This document shows positions 9,003 to 17,634 of a DNA stretch of 64,000 bases, one piece after another. This DNA comes from PALSA-612 sp963791225 (GTDB taxonomy: Bacteria; Actinomycetota; Thermoleophilia; Gaiellales; Gaiellaceae). The position numbers were made by a program, and so were the translations under genes. Numbering within the stretch: the stretch's first letter is position 1; each line of letters opens with the position of its first letter. The DNA lies in NCBI GenBank assembly GCA_963791225.1, contig CAWBRV010000008.1, forward strand, positions 310,001 to 374,000, in the 5' to 3' direction. Below the pieces are notes generated by a model. It was not told the DNA's origin. It searched no databases and saw only the letters and a program-made list of their open reading frames with translations.

Positions 9003-9943
9003 GAGTGGGTGAGGACTTCGTCTACGACCGCCTGTGCCCGCGTCCGCTCGTCGGCGCGCTCCTCGTGCAGGCTCGTGATCATCTCGCCGATCAGGCCGAG
9101 CGAGAGAAGCTGGATGCCGACGACGACGAGCAGGACGCCGAGGATCAGCAGGGGACGGCTCCCGATCGCATGGCCCTGCGCCTTCAGCACGGTCAGGTAG
9201 AGCAGGCAGGCGACGCCGCCGAACATCGTCAAGAGGCCCAGCCCGCCGAACAGATGGAGCGGCCGGTGCCGGTAGCGGCCGATGAACGACACGCTCAGCA
9301 GGTCGAAGAAGCCGCGGAGGTAGCGCTCGGGGCCGTAGCGTGAGCGTCCGTGGGCTCGCGGACGGTGGTTCACGGGCAGCTCGGCGATGCGGTAGCCGCG
9401 CTGATGAGCGAGGACGGGCAGGAAGCGGTGCAGCTCCCCGTACAGCGGCAGCCCGCGCACCACGGAGGCGCGGTAGGCCTTGAGCCCGCAGTTCATGTCG
9501 TGGAGGTGGACGCCCGAGACGAGGCCGACGGCGCCGTTGAAGATGCGCGAGAAGACGCGGCGCGTCCACGGGTCTCGGCGCTTCGCCTTCCAGCCGGAGA
9601 CGAGGTCGAACCCCTCGTCGAGCTTCGCGAGCAGGTGCGGGATCTCGGCCGGGTCGTCCTGGAGGTCGCCGTCGATCGTCACGATCACGTCGCCGTCCGC
9701 GTGGTCGAACCCGGCTCCGAGTGCCGCCGACTTCCCGAAGTTTCGCCGCAGCCGGACGACGCGGACGTTGTCGTGCTTGGAGTGGAGCCGCGTGAGCGCC
9801 GCGAACGAGCCGTCCGTCGAGCCGTCGTCGACGTACACGGCCTCCCAGGGCGTGTCGAGCGGGTCGAGCGCCGCCTGGAGCTCCTCGTAGAGCAGCGCCA
9901 CGCTCCGATCCTCGTTGTAGACGGGCACGACGACCGAGATCAC
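8999..9943 (-). CDS. Glycosyltransferase family 2, polyprenyl-phosphate type
   Basis: A 314-residue GT-A enzyme of the DPM1/GtrB type. It begins ISVVVPVYNEDRSV, has VDDGSTDGS (about 36-44), the DXD-containing IDGDLQDDP (about 90-98), and a QxxRW-like region replaced by DMNCGLKAYR and GRSRYG. Two C-terminal hydrophobic helices anchor it. Such enzymes load a sugar onto polyprenyl phosphate, which would feed GT-C type transferases such as the DUF2079 protein encoded downstream. The GTG at 9943 is preceded by TACGCT at a 7-base distance, and the gene is divergent from moeA with a 21-base gap. Confidence 0.9.
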   Translation of the reverse strand: MISVVVPVYNEDRSVALLYEELQAALDPLDTPWEAVYVDDGSTDGSFAALTRLHSKHDNVRVVRLRRNFGKSAALGAGFDHADGDVIVTIDGDLQDDPAEIPHLLAKLDEGFDLVSGWKAKRRDPWTRRVFSRIFNGAVGLVSGVHLHDMNCGLKAYRASVVRGLPLYGELHRFLPVLAHQRGYRIAELPVNHRPRAHGRSRYGPERYLRGFFDLLSVSFIGRYRHRPLHLFGGLGLLTMFGGVACLLYLTVLKAQGHAIGSRPLLILGVLLVVVGIQLLSLGLIGEMITSLHEERADERTRAQAVVDEVLTHS

Positions 9944-9950
9944 GGCGGAT

Positions 9951-9956
9951 AGCGTA
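9951..9956 (-). promoter_or_regulatory. -10 box of leaderless promoter, glycosyltransferase operon
   Basis: TACGCT on the minus strand, 7 bases before the GTG at 9943. The overlapping plus-strand sequence TAGCGT (9950-9955) lies 9 bases before the moeA ATG, so the 21-base intergenic gap may hold two back-to-back promoters. Confidence 0.4.
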
Positions 9957-9964
9957 TTCGGCCG

Positions 9965-11147
9965 ATGGCCGGACTGCTCTCCGTCGACGAGGCTCTGCAC
10001 GCCGTTCTGGCGCGCGTGGAGCCGCTGCCCGCCGAGCGGGTCGGTCTCGACGAGGCGCCGGGTCGCGTGCTCGCGGCGCCCGCGCGGGCGGCGGTCGACC
10101 TGCCGCCGTTTCCGAGTTCGGCCATGGACGGGTTCGCCGTGCGCGCCGCCGACACGCCCGGCCGGCTTCCGGTCGTCGAGCGTGTCGCCGCCGGCCGGCC
10201 GGCCACGCGCGCCGCTCGAGCCGGGAGAGGCGATGGGGATCGCGACCGGCGGCGTCGTCCCCGAGGGCGCGGATGCGGTCGTGCCGATCGAGCGCGTCGA
10301 GGTCGTGGAGGACGCCGTGGAGGTGTCGGAGGCGGCGCGCGCCGGCAGCAACGTCCGTCCGCGCGGCGGCGACGTGACGGCGGGCGAGGTCGTCGTCGAG
10401 GCGGGCACGCGGCTCGGGGCGGCGCAGATCGGTGCGCTCGCCGCCGCAGGCGTCGGCGAGGTCGAGTGCGCCCGCCGACCGCGCGTCGCGGTGCTGACGA
10501 CGGGCACGGAGCTGCGGCGGCCCGGCGAGCCGCTCGGCCCCGGCGAGATCTACGAGTCGAACGGCGCCATGCTGCAGACGCTCCTCGGCGGCGTGGGGGC
10601 GATCGTCGAGGCGTTCGATTCGGTCGAGGACGACGAGTCAGCCCACCGCGCTGCGATCGGGCAGGGGCTCGGACGCGACGTGCTCGTCACCTCCGGCGGC
10701 GTGTCGGTCGGGCCGCACGATCTCGTCCGCGCGATCGAAGCCGACCTCGGCGTCGAGGAGGTGTTCTGGGGCGTGTCCGTGAAGCCGGGGAAGCCGCTCG
10801 CCTTCGGCGTTCGCGGCTGCACGCTCGTGTTCGGCCTTCCCGGCAACCCGGTCTCGTCGCTCGTCTCGAGCGTCCTCTTCGTGCTCCCCGCATTGCGCGC
10901 GCTCCAGGGCGAGCGCGACCCCGCCCCCCGGTACCAGCGCGGCGTGCTCGCACGCGCGATCGCGGCCGACCCGCGTCGCGACGAGCTCGTCCGTGCACGC
11001 CTGACGCCGGACGGCGAGCTCGAGCCGCTGTCCGGCCAGGAGTCGCACATGATCGTCCGGGCTGCCGAGGCGAACGCGCTCGTCTTCGTCCCGACCGGCG
11101 TCGGCGAGCTCCCGGCCGGCTCGACTGTTCGCTACCTCGTGCTCTAG
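9965..11147 (+). CDS. moeA: Molybdopterin molybdenumtransferase MoeA, frameshifted
   Basis: MoeA inserts molybdate into adenylylated molybdopterin. The first 80 codons (SVDEALHAVLARVEPL, APGRVLAAP, PPFPSSAMDGFAVRA, VERVAAGRPA) are in one frame; from PLEPGEAMGIATGG onward the rest is in the next frame: GADAVVPIERV, VAVLTTGTEL, GEIYESNGAML, TSGGVSVGPHD, KPGKPLAFG, FGLPGNPVSS. Both parts give a complete MoeA of about 393 residues. The break is near 10200-10215 in a GC-alternating run and equals one extra base. The gene stands apart from moaC/mogA (18.8 kb). It ends overlapping the opposing sortase gene by 3 bases. Confidence 0.88.
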
Positions 11148-11869
11148 GCGCGGTCCGGGGACAGCCGGCCGGTGACCGAGACCTGGTAGGGCGTTCCGCG
11201 TCTCGGGATCACCTCGACGGGTCGCGCGTAGACGAGGTAGCGGTGGGTGGCGAAGAAGCGGGGGTGACAGGCCTGGAGCACCACCTGCTCATAGCCCCGT
11301 GACTTGAGCCGGGCGACGTCGTTGGAGCCGACGATTACGTGGCTCGTCACGCGGTAGACGAAGGTCGCGTAGGGCATCTGCAGCGTGATCGCGTCGCCGA
11401 AGTGCAGCGAGTCGATGTGCGCGAACGGCGCGAGGTAGGTCGTTCGGTGGCCTGCGATGTAGATCAGCTGGCCCTGGCCGGGGAGCTTCGTCCCCGCGTA
11501 CAACCCGGGGCCCTTCTCGAGGGAGCTCTCGTCCGTGCCCATGACGACGATGATCGAGAGCCCGAGCCGCGGCACGTTCAGCCGGCCGACGGGCCCTCCG
11601 ACGCCGAGCGTTTTCCGGTAACGGGCGGCTTCCAGCGCAATCTGGCGTTGTTCGGCCTTCAGGTTGACCGTCTGGTGCACGACGGGCAGCGCAGGCGCCC
11701 GGTACGCGTCGAAGGTCTCGTTGTAGCTCGCTGCGAGCCTGTGTTGCTGGTAGGTCGTGTAGAGCGCGGTGATCGGGTCCTGCCACTGCCAGACGACGAG
11801 CGCCCAGCCGAGCCCGAGCACGCCGGCGCCGATCAGGAGCGCTCCCGTGATCCGGACCGTCTGTCTCAT
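11144..11869 (-). CDS. Class E type sortase
   Basis: A 241-residue membrane-anchored transpeptidase: one N-terminal membrane helix (about 7-27), then a sortase domain with catalytic His141 (AGHRTTYLAPF), Cys201 (VVLQACHPR) and Arg210 (ATHRYLVYAR). The LNVPRLG and GPGLYAGTKLPGQGQ segments are typical of actinobacterial class E sortases, which recognise LAXTG-like signals and attach proteins to the cell wall. No LPXTG/LAXTG substrate is visible nearby. Its ATG overlaps the stop of the M28 peptidase gene (ATGA), so the two are translated together. Confidence 0.9.
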   Translation of the reverse strand: MRQTVRITGALLIGAGVLGLGWALVVWQWQDPITALYTTYQQHRLAASYNETFDAYRAPALPVVHQTVNLKAEQRQIALEAARYRKTLGVGGPVGRLNVPRLGLSIIVVMGTDESSLEKGPGLYAGTKLPGQGQLIYIAGHRTTYLAPFAHIDSLHFGDAITLQMPYATFVYRVTSHVIVGSNDVARLKSRGYEQVVLQACHPRFFATHRYLVYARPVEVIPRRGTPYQVSVTGRLSPDRA

Positions 11870-13740
11870 CGATCACCGTACGCCTGGCGCGGCGGAGCGG
11901 TCCGTCGACGCCCGCGAACACCGAGGACCAGGGTGCGCACGCCCGTGCGGACGGCGCCGGGTCGCGCCCCTTCGGTCGTGCCGGGATAGGGCGCGTAACG
12001 TCCGGTCGTCACGGCGAGAAGCTGCGCGGCGACCGCGACCCAGGCGAGTGCAAGCACGACGGCCACTATCGGTACGTAGCCGATTGCGGTCAGCTCCGCA
12101 AGGTACCAGGGGGTATCGAGCCCGAGCCGGAGCCGTTTGGCCACGAGGCCGAGCAGCAGTACCGGTCCGATCAAACCGGCCGCGAAGACCGACGCGCGAA
12201 CGATCCGACCGCGGCTGCGCACCTGCGGAAGCCACAGCCAGGCATGCAGCGACGGCAGGAAGAGCAGGAGCGCGTACACGTTGGTCGCCATCACGAGCAG
12301 CGAGATCAGGCCGAGCGCCAGGAGGGCCGCCGTCTGGCCCGCGAGCTCCTCCTCGTCGGCCGCCGGCCGCCTGGCGACGAGCGGCCTGCGGGCCACGAGC
12401 CAGCTCAGGACTGCGAGCAATGCGAAGGCCGTCAGCGCCGCCCGTGGCCAGCTTCCGACCGCGCTCGACGCGGGATCGGGCGGAACGGCCGCGCCGTCCG
12501 GGAAGGCTCCGAAGAGCGCGAACAGCCCGAAGAGCGCGCCCACCCAGAGCCAGAAGCCGAGCCGGCGGCGATAGGCGCGGAACGCGGCGCCGAGGGGGAC
12601 GTGGCGGCGCCGGCAGCGCGCGAAGAGGTCGACCGTCGCGACCCCGAACGGGACAACGAGTGCGATCAGCACCAGGGCAAGCGCCCAGCCCTTGATGATC
12701 CGCCCCGCGAAGTACACATAGCTGCTCGTTCCCTGCGAGAGCTCGAGTCCCTGGTCGAGCGAGCTCACGAGCAGCTGCGCGGCCCGGCCCATCTGGCCGA
12801 GCCGCTCGACGTCGAACGCGTTCCCGACCGGATCCGAGGACGGCCGATCGCCGGCGGTCGTGAGCGTGATCGCCGAAGTGCCGTGCTGCAGGAAGGGCCA
12901 CTGCTCGTACAGGCTGAGCGGGAAGGCGAGGTCGACGAGCTGTCCGAACAGGCTCGGCCGCCCAGGCGTCATGCCGGCTGCGGCTCCGATGCGCGCGACG
13001 GCGGAGCCGAGGAGGGTCGTCGACGACGAATGTGGGCCCGGTCCCGAGATCTCGATCTGCGGCGCCCTGTTCGTGGCAATCGTATCGAGGTTGACGACCG
13101 CGAGGACGTTCTTGCCCTCCGGAGCGTGGTCGGCGAAGTACCGGGCACCGAGCCCGCCGAACGCGCCGCCGTCGGTGGAGAGGAAGACGATCGTGTGCTG
13201 CGGCTTGACGCCCGTCGCGCCGTCGCTGCCCGTGTATGCGCGCGCGAGCTCGACGAGCGCGCCCGTCCCGGAGCTGTTGTCGCGATGCACGATGAACGTG
13301 CCGGCGTTGTCGCGGTGCGCCATGACGACGATCGTCTGCGGCGACCGGCCGGGCACGACCGCGACCACGTTCGCGAGCTGGACGCGCCCGATGCCGGGGA
13401 TCGTCGCCGTGAAGCGGTCGACGCGGGTCTTCAACCGGAACGGCGACAGCAGGTCGAGGATGCCGCCCGTGCTCGTGACCGCCGCCGCCGCGTTCTCGGA
13501 GCCGGGCGTGCGTTCCCTGAACGTCCGGGCGAACGTCGTCGCGATCGTGGCCGCGCCGGGACCGCTGAACGTGGGTGGGAGCGTGGGCGCCGGAAGCGGC
13601 TCCGGCCGCGTCACCGTGAAGGCGACGATCAGCAACGGCAGCGCGACGGCGAGCCACGCGATGCGGTAGAGGCGACCGTTGATCGGTCGTTCCACCGAGC
13701 CGCGCCGGGCCCGGCGCGGGACGGATGGGGAGAGAGGCAC
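11866..13740 (-). CDS. M28 family peptidase with C-terminal membrane domain
   Basis: A 624-residue protein. One N-terminal helix is followed by an extracytoplasmic M28 aminopeptidase-like domain (about 35-300): the HxD motif in VVMAHRDNAG, a Ser-Ser-Gly loop (RDNSSGTGALVELARAY), FLSTDGGAFGGLG and VVNLDTI. The usual EE catalytic pair appears altered (STDGG in place of an acidic dyad), so activity is uncertain. The C-terminal half has about six to seven membrane helices. Start GTG 13740 follows GGGA; TACTAT lies 14 bases upstream. It is the first gene of a two-gene operon with the sortase. Cell-envelope processing is inferred. Confidence 0.75.
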   Translation of the reverse strand: MPLSPSVPRRARRGSVERPINGRLYRIAWLAVALPLLIVAFTVTRPEPLPAPTLPPTFSGPGAATIATTFARTFRERTPGSENAAAAVTSTGGILDLLSPFRLKTRVDRFTATIPGIGRVQLANVVAVVPGRSPQTIVVMAHRDNAGTFIVHRDNSSGTGALVELARAYTGSDGATGVKPQHTIVFLSTDGGAFGGLGARYFADHAPEGKNVLAVVNLDTIATNRAPQIEISGPGPHSSSTTLLGSAVARIGAAAGMTPGRPSLFGQLVDLAFPLSLYEQWPFLQHGTSAITLTTAGDRPSSDPVGNAFDVERLGQMGRAAQLLVSSLDQGLELSQGTSSYVYFAGRIIKGWALALVLIALVVPFGVATVDLFARCRRRHVPLGAAFRAYRRRLGFWLWVGALFGLFALFGAFPDGAAVPPDPASSAVGSWPRAALTAFALLAVLSWLVARRPLVARRPAADEEELAGQTAALLALGLISLLVMATNVYALLLFLPSLHAWLWLPQVRSRGRIVRASVFAAGLIGPVLLLGLVAKRLRLGLDTPWYLAELTAIGYVPIVAVVLALAWVAVAAQLLAVTTGRYAPYPGTTEGARPGAVRTGVRTLVLGVRGRRRTAPPRQAYGDR

Positions 13741-13780
13741 GGAAATCCCGTGGCTATAGTAAGAATCCGACCCGCGGACC

Positions 13781-14482
13781 ATGTCGACGACCGCCGCGAC
13801 CATCCTCCTCGTCGACGACGAGGAGTCAATCCAGAAGCTGCTCACGTATCCACTCGAGCGGGACGGCTATCGCGTCGTTCAGGCCCGGGACGGCGACGAG
13901 GCGCTGCGCCGGTTCGCGGAGGAGCCGATCGACCTCGTCGTCCTCGACGTGATGCTGCCGAAGCTCGACGGGCTCGAGGTCTGCAAGCAGCTGCGCGCGA
14001 CGAGCTTCGTGCCGATCATCATGCTGACGGCGCGCGACGACGAGGTCGACAAGGTGCTCGGGCTCGAGCTCGGCGCCGACGACTACATCACGAAGCCGTT
14101 CTCGATCCGCGAGTTCCGGAGCCGCGTGCGGGCCGCCCTGCGCCGGGCCGCGACGCCACGGCACGACTCGCGCGAACCCGAGCCGATCGCGATCGAAGGG
14201 CTGACGATCGATCCCTCGCGGCGAACGGTCGATGTCGGCGGGCAGCCTGTGCAGCTGACCTACGTCGAGTTCGAGCTCCTGCGCACGCTCGCGGCGCGGC
14301 CCGGCCGCGTCTACACGCGCCAGGCGCTGCTCGAGTCGGTCTGGGGCGGCTCCGACTACCGCGACCCGCGCACGATCGACGTCCACGTCCGGCACCTGCG
14401 CGAGAAGCTCGAGCGCGACCCGAGCAACCCCGAGATCATCCTGACTGTCCGCGGCGTCGGGTACCGCTTCCGCGACCGGTGA
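13781..14482 (+). CDS. OmpR-family response regulator
   Basis: A 233-residue DNA-binding response regulator. The receiver domain has the acidic pair Asp12-Asp13, phospho-acceptor Asp56 (LDVMLP) and Lys105 (ITKPFS); the C-terminal winged helix carries LTYVEFELLRTLAARPGRV and DVHVRHLREKLE. It is phosphorylated by the sensor kinase encoded next (GTGA overlap) and regulates unknown promoters. It is transcribed away from the M28 gene across a 40-base gap that contains TATAGT at 13755. Confidence 0.95.
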   Translation: MSTTAATILLVDDEESIQKLLTYPLERDGYRVVQARDGDEALRRFAEEPIDLVVLDVMLPKLDGLEVCKQLRATSFVPIIMLTARDDEVDKVLGLELGADDYITKPFSIREFRSRVRAALRRAATPRHDSREPEPIAIEGLTIDPSRRTVDVGGQPVQLTYVEFELLRTLAARPGRVYTRQALLESVWGGSDYRDPRTIDVHVRHLREKLERDPSNPEIILTVRGVGYRFRDR

Positions 14483-15915
14483 GGGTCAACCCTCTCCGCA
14501 GCGTCGGAGCCCGGCTGAGCCTGGCGCTGCTGCTCGCCGTGGCCGGCTCGCTGGCGCTCGTCTACGTCTTCGTCATCCCCGGGCTCCAGGGCCGCCTGAT
14601 CGACGGCAAGATCGGCCAGCTCAAGAAGTCGGTGCCGGAGCTCCTCGCTGACGTCTACCCGAACGACACGCAGACGACGCTCTTCGCGGCCGACGCGGCC
14701 GGGAACGCCAGCGCCCGCGTCGTCGTCTACTCGATCCTGACCGGGGGGCCGGCGGTGACGCTCTTGGCGCAGGAAGACTCGAAGGGTCTGGGCTCGGCGA
14801 ACGACGTGGCGAACGATGCGATCGCGCTCCGGACAGCGCAGACCGGAGACCAGGCGCAAGGCACGGTCCAGCGCGGCGGGCAGCAATACGCCGAGGTCGC
14901 GTTCATGCTGCCGGACGGCGACATCGCGCTCCTCTCGTCGTCGCTCGGAGACACGATCGGCGCGGTCAGCGTCACGCGCGGGCGGCTGCTGATCGCCGGA
15001 GGGATCGTGCTCGCGCTCGCGCTCGTCCTCGGGTACAGCGCCGCGTGGCTGTTTGCACGGCGCATTCGCAACCTCGAGCAGGCCGCCGAGCGCATCGCGA
15101 GCGGTCGGTTCGACGAGCCGATCGTCGACCGCGGCCACGACGAGATCGGCGAGCTCGCGCGCGCGTTCGACCGGATGCGCCTGCAGCTCTCGCAGCTCGA
15201 CCGGGCCAGGAACGAGTTCATCGCCAACGCCTCGCACGAGCTGCGGACACCGCTCTTCTCGCTCGGCGGGTTCCTGGAGCTGCTCGGCGACGAGGATCTC
15301 GATCCGGAGACACAGGAGGAGTTCCTGGCCACGATGCGCGACTCCGTGCAGCGGCTGACGAAGCTGGCGACGGAGCTGCTCGACCTGTCCCGCCTCGACG
15401 CGGGCCACATCGACCCCGAGCGCGAGCTCGTTTCGCTCGCGGGCACGGCGCGACTCGTCGCCGAGGAGTTCGGGCCGGTCGCCCGGCAGTCGGAGCACGA
15501 GATCCACGTCGAGGCCGACGAGGACGCGCTCGCCGTCGCGGACGAGCAGCGCGTCGTCCAGATCATCCGCAACCTGGTCGAGAACGCGCTCGTGCACACG
15601 CCGGCGGGCACGCGCATTCTGCTGCGCGTGGAGCGCGGGGACGCGGGCGGCGTGATCGGCGTGGAGGACGACGGCCCCGGCATTCCGCCCGAGCAGCTCG
15701 CGCACGTCTTCGAGCGCTTCTACCGCGGTGACGGCTCGCGGGCGTCGGGCAGCGGCCTCGGGCTCTCGATCGCGCTCGAGCTGGCGCACGTGATGGGTGG
15801 CAACCTCGAGCTCGAGAGCGATCCGGGCCGGACGGTCTTCCGGCTCACGCTCCCCTCGACCGACCTGCTCGACGACGCCGGAGCGACCCGGCTCGAGCCG
15901 GTCGAAGCCTCCTGA
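14479..15915 (+). CDS. Sensor histidine kinase
   Basis: A 478-residue membrane kinase. Two membrane helices (about 11-34 and 169-193) flank an extracytoplasmic sensor of about 130 residues; HAMP domain about 192-245; HisKA with His253 in NASHELRTPL; HATPase_c with NLVENALVHTP (N box), EDDGPGIPPE (G1) and SGLGLSIALELAHVMGG (G2). It autophosphorylates His253 and passes the phosphate to the regulator encoded immediately upstream. The GTG start overlaps the regulator stop. The sensor domain gives no hint of ligand. Confidence 0.95.
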   Translation: MRVNPLRSVGARLSLALLLAVAGSLALVYVFVIPGLQGRLIDGKIGQLKKSVPELLADVYPNDTQTTLFAADAAGNASARVVVYSILTGGPAVTLLAQEDSKGLGSANDVANDAIALRTAQTGDQAQGTVQRGGQQYAEVAFMLPDGDIALLSSSLGDTIGAVSVTRGRLLIAGGIVLALALVLGYSAAWLFARRIRNLEQAAERIASGRFDEPIVDRGHDEIGELARAFDRMRLQLSQLDRARNEFIANASHELRTPLFSLGGFLELLGDEDLDPETQEEFLATMRDSVQRLTKLATELLDLSRLDAGHIDPERELVSLAGTARLVAEEFGPVARQSEHEIHVEADEDALAVADEQRVVQIIRNLVENALVHTPAGTRILLRVERGDAGGVIGVEDDGPGIPPEQLAHVFERFYRGDGSRASGSGLGLSIALELAHVMGGNLELESDPGRTVFRLTLPSTDLLDDAGATRLEPVEAS

Positions 15916-15917
15916 AC

Positions 15918-15947
15918 TTGACGTTTTAGCGAACGGTTGAATAACAT
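15918..15947 (+). promoter_or_regulatory. Promoter of ArsR-SRPBCC-DUF899 operon
   Basis: TTGACG at 15918-15923 and TAACAT at 15942-15947, 18 bases apart. The -10 box ends 7 bases before the ATG at 15955, giving a leaderless start. This is what made me prefer 15955 over the TTG at 15937 or ATG at 15946, which overlap the box. Confidence 0.5.
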
Positions 15948-15954
15948 GGCGGCG

Positions 15955-16275
15955 ATGTCGCGTGCCGCTGCCGGCCCGGATGCATTCCATGCGATCGCCG
16001 AGGGGAACCGGCGCGTGCTGCTCGACGTGCTCCGAGAGAGCGAGCAACCGGTCGGCGCTCTCGTCGACGCCTCGGGGCTCTCGTATTCGCTCGTGTCTCA
16101 GCACCTCCACGTGCTGCTCGATGCCGGGGTGGTCGAGCGGCGGGCCGAGGGCCGTCGGCGGATCTACGGGCTGCGCGCCGAGCCGCTGCGCGTCGTCCAC
16201 GACTGGACTGCGACGTACGAGGCGTTCTGGAAGGAGCGTGTCGGCCGGCTGCGGCGAGGGCTCGAGGCGCGGTGA
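15955..16275 (+). CDS. ArsR-family transcriptional regulator
   Basis: A 106-residue winged-helix regulator: FHAIAEGNRRVLLDVL (helix 1), LVDASGLSYSLVSQHLHVLLDAGVVERRAEGR-type recognition helix and wing. It lacks the metal-binding CxC of arsenic sensors and belongs to the SRPBCC-linked group. The next gene, an SRPBCC protein, overlaps its stop (GTGA). Autoregulation of the operon is likely by family analogy. Confidence 0.88.
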   Translation: MSRAAAGPDAFHAIAEGNRRVLLDVLRESEQPVGALVDASGLSYSLVSQHLHVLLDAGVVERRAEGRRRIYGLRAEPLRVVHDWTATYEAFWKERVGRLRRGLEAR

Positions 16276-16670
16276 TCCTCGACGTCCGGATCGACGACCT
16301 GCTCCCGCACCCGGTCGAGGCGGTGTGGCATGCGCTCACCGACGCCTCGTCGATCTCCGACTGGCTGATGGCAACGGACGACTTTCACCCCGAAGTCGGG
16401 GCGCGGTTCAGGATGAAGACCGGCACGCTGTCGGCCAGCGGCTGGGTCGAGGCCGAGGTGCTCGAACTCGATCCGCCGCGCCGCATGGTCTGGGCATGGT
16501 CGACGGCCGGCGCGGCCGCTCCGACGAGCGTGACCTTCGAGCTGGTGCCTGAGGGCGATGGCACGCGGCTGACACTCACGCACGTCGGCGAGATCGACCC
16601 TGTCATCGGGGCTCAGCTGGCAAAAGGCTGGCCGGGCCGCATCGAGTTGCTGAGGAGGTCCCTTGACTGA
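16272..16670 (+). CDS. SRPBCC/AHSA1-like protein
   Basis: A 132-residue START-like hydrophobic-pocket protein. PVEAVWHALTDASSISDWL and FRMKTGTLSASGWVEAEVLE, PPRRMVWAW and EGDGTRLTLTHVGE follow the AHSA1 pattern. Proteins of this family paired with ArsR regulators bind unknown small hydrophobic ligands. The GTG start overlaps the ArsR stop and the stop overlaps the DUF899 start, so all three are translationally coupled. Confidence 0.88.
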   Translation: MILDVRIDDLLPHPVEAVWHALTDASSISDWLMATDDFHPEVGARFRMKTGTLSASGWVEAEVLELDPPRRMVWAWSTAGAAAPTSVTFELVPEGDGTRLTLTHVGEIDPVIGAQLAKGWPGRIELLRRSLD

Positions 16671-17361
16671 TCACGCTGTCGTCGGGCACGACGACTGGGT
16701 GGCCGCACGCACGGCGCTGCTGGCCAGGGAGAAGGAGTTCACGCGCATGCGGGACGAGGTGAGCCGACAACGGCGCGAGCTTCCGTGGGAAGCGGTCGAG
16801 AAGGAGTACGTGTTCGAGGGGCCTCGTGGCTCGGAGACCCTCCGCGACCTGTTCGACGGCCGCAGCCAGTTGATCGTCTACCACTTCATGTTCGCGCCGG
16901 AGGACGACGCGGGTTGCCCGCACTGCTCCTTCTGGGCCGACAGCTTCGACGCCAACGTCGTGCATCTCGCCGCTCATGACACGACGCTGATCGCAATCTC
17001 GCGTGCGCCGGTCGCGAAGCTTGGGGCGTACCGCAAGCGCATGGATTGGGGCTTCCACTGGGTCTCGTCCGGTGGCAACGACTTCAACGCGGACCTCGGC
17101 GTCGCGTTCTCCCCGGACGAGCGCGAGTTGCCGATCTACAACTACGGCTCGCAGGCCCCGTCGCTCGGCGACCGCGAGGGTGTGAGCGTCTTCGTCCGCG
17201 ACGACGAGGGCGCGGTCTTCCACACCTACTCGGCCTACGCGCGTGGGATCGATCTGCTCAACAGCGCGTACAACTACATCGACCTCACCCCGAAGGGGCG
17301 CGACGAGGAAGGCCGACAGCCGCAGTTCTGGGTGCGTCGCCACGACGAGTACGCAAGGTGA
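16663..17361 (+). CDS. DUF899 thioredoxin-like protein
   Basis: A 232-residue cytoplasmic protein of the DUF899 family. Diagnostic segments are ELPWEAVEKEYVFEG, LIVYHFMFAPEDDAGCPHCS (a CPHC dithiol about residue 85), DWGFHWVSSGGNDFNADLG and VFHTYSAYARGIDLLNSAYN. The fold is predicted thioredoxin-like; the biochemical role is not known, but the CPHC motif suggests a redox function. It starts at a TTG overlapping the SRPBCC stop. The repeat array follows directly after its stop. Confidence 0.85.
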   Translation: MTDHAVVGHDDWVAARTALLAREKEFTRMRDEVSRQRRELPWEAVEKEYVFEGPRGSETLRDLFDGRSQLIVYHFMFAPEDDAGCPHCSFWADSFDANVVHLAAHDTTLIAISRAPVAKLGAYRKRMDWGFHWVSSGGNDFNADLGVAFSPDERELPIYNYGSQAPSLGDREGVSVFVRDDEGAVFHTYSAYARGIDLLNSAYNYIDLTPKGRDEEGRQPQFWVRRHDEYAR

Positions 17362-17380
17362 TCGCCGTTTCCACGTGAAA

Positions 17381-17605
17381 ATCACCACAGGGCGGTCCTG
17401 CACAGGCCGGTCTTGCAATTCCCTGTGGTGATGCCTTCAACGCCGCTGTGCGGCGAGAAAGAATCACCACAGGCCGGTCTTGCAATTCCCTGTGGTGATG
17501 CCTTCAACGCCGCTGTGCGGCGAGAAAGAATCACCATCGGGCGGTCTTAGCGGTTTCGCATTCCCCTGTGCTGATGCCTTCGACGCCGCTGTGCGGCGAG
17601 CAAGA
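17381..17605 (+). repeat. Three tandem copies of a 67-bp two-hairpin element
   Basis: Copy 1 (17381-17462) carries an extra 15-base internal duplication, copy 2 (17463-17529) is the 67-base unit, copy 3 (17530-17605) is diverged and longer. Each of copies 1 and 2 contains a perfect 11-base inverted repeat (ATCACCACAGG ... CCTGTGGTGAT; arms 17381-17391/17422-17432 and 17463-17473/17489-17499) and all three contain CGCCGCTGTGCGGCG, a 6-bp hairpin with a TGT loop. Copies abut without unique spacers. No credible gene covers it. It fills the 273-base gap between the DUF899 gene and the HtrA gene. Confidence 0.85.
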
Positions 17606-17619
17606 ACGGGAGCCACGGC

Positions 17620-17625
17620 TACAGT
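17620..17625 (+). promoter_or_regulatory. -10 box upstream of HtrA gene
   Basis: TACAGT ending 9 bases before the GTG at 17635; it lies just outside the repeat array, so the HtrA gene appears to have its own near-leaderless promoter. Confidence 0.35.
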
Positions 17626-17634
17626 GACCAGGCC

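Noticed and set aside
12244..14478. Long plus-strand N-terminal extension of the histidine kinase
   Set aside because: It is antisense to the M28 gene and out of frame with the response regulator; the kinase starts at the GTG overlapping the regulator stop.
17381..17605. CRISPR array
   Set aside because: Copies abut directly, there are no unique spacers of constant length and no cas genes nearby.
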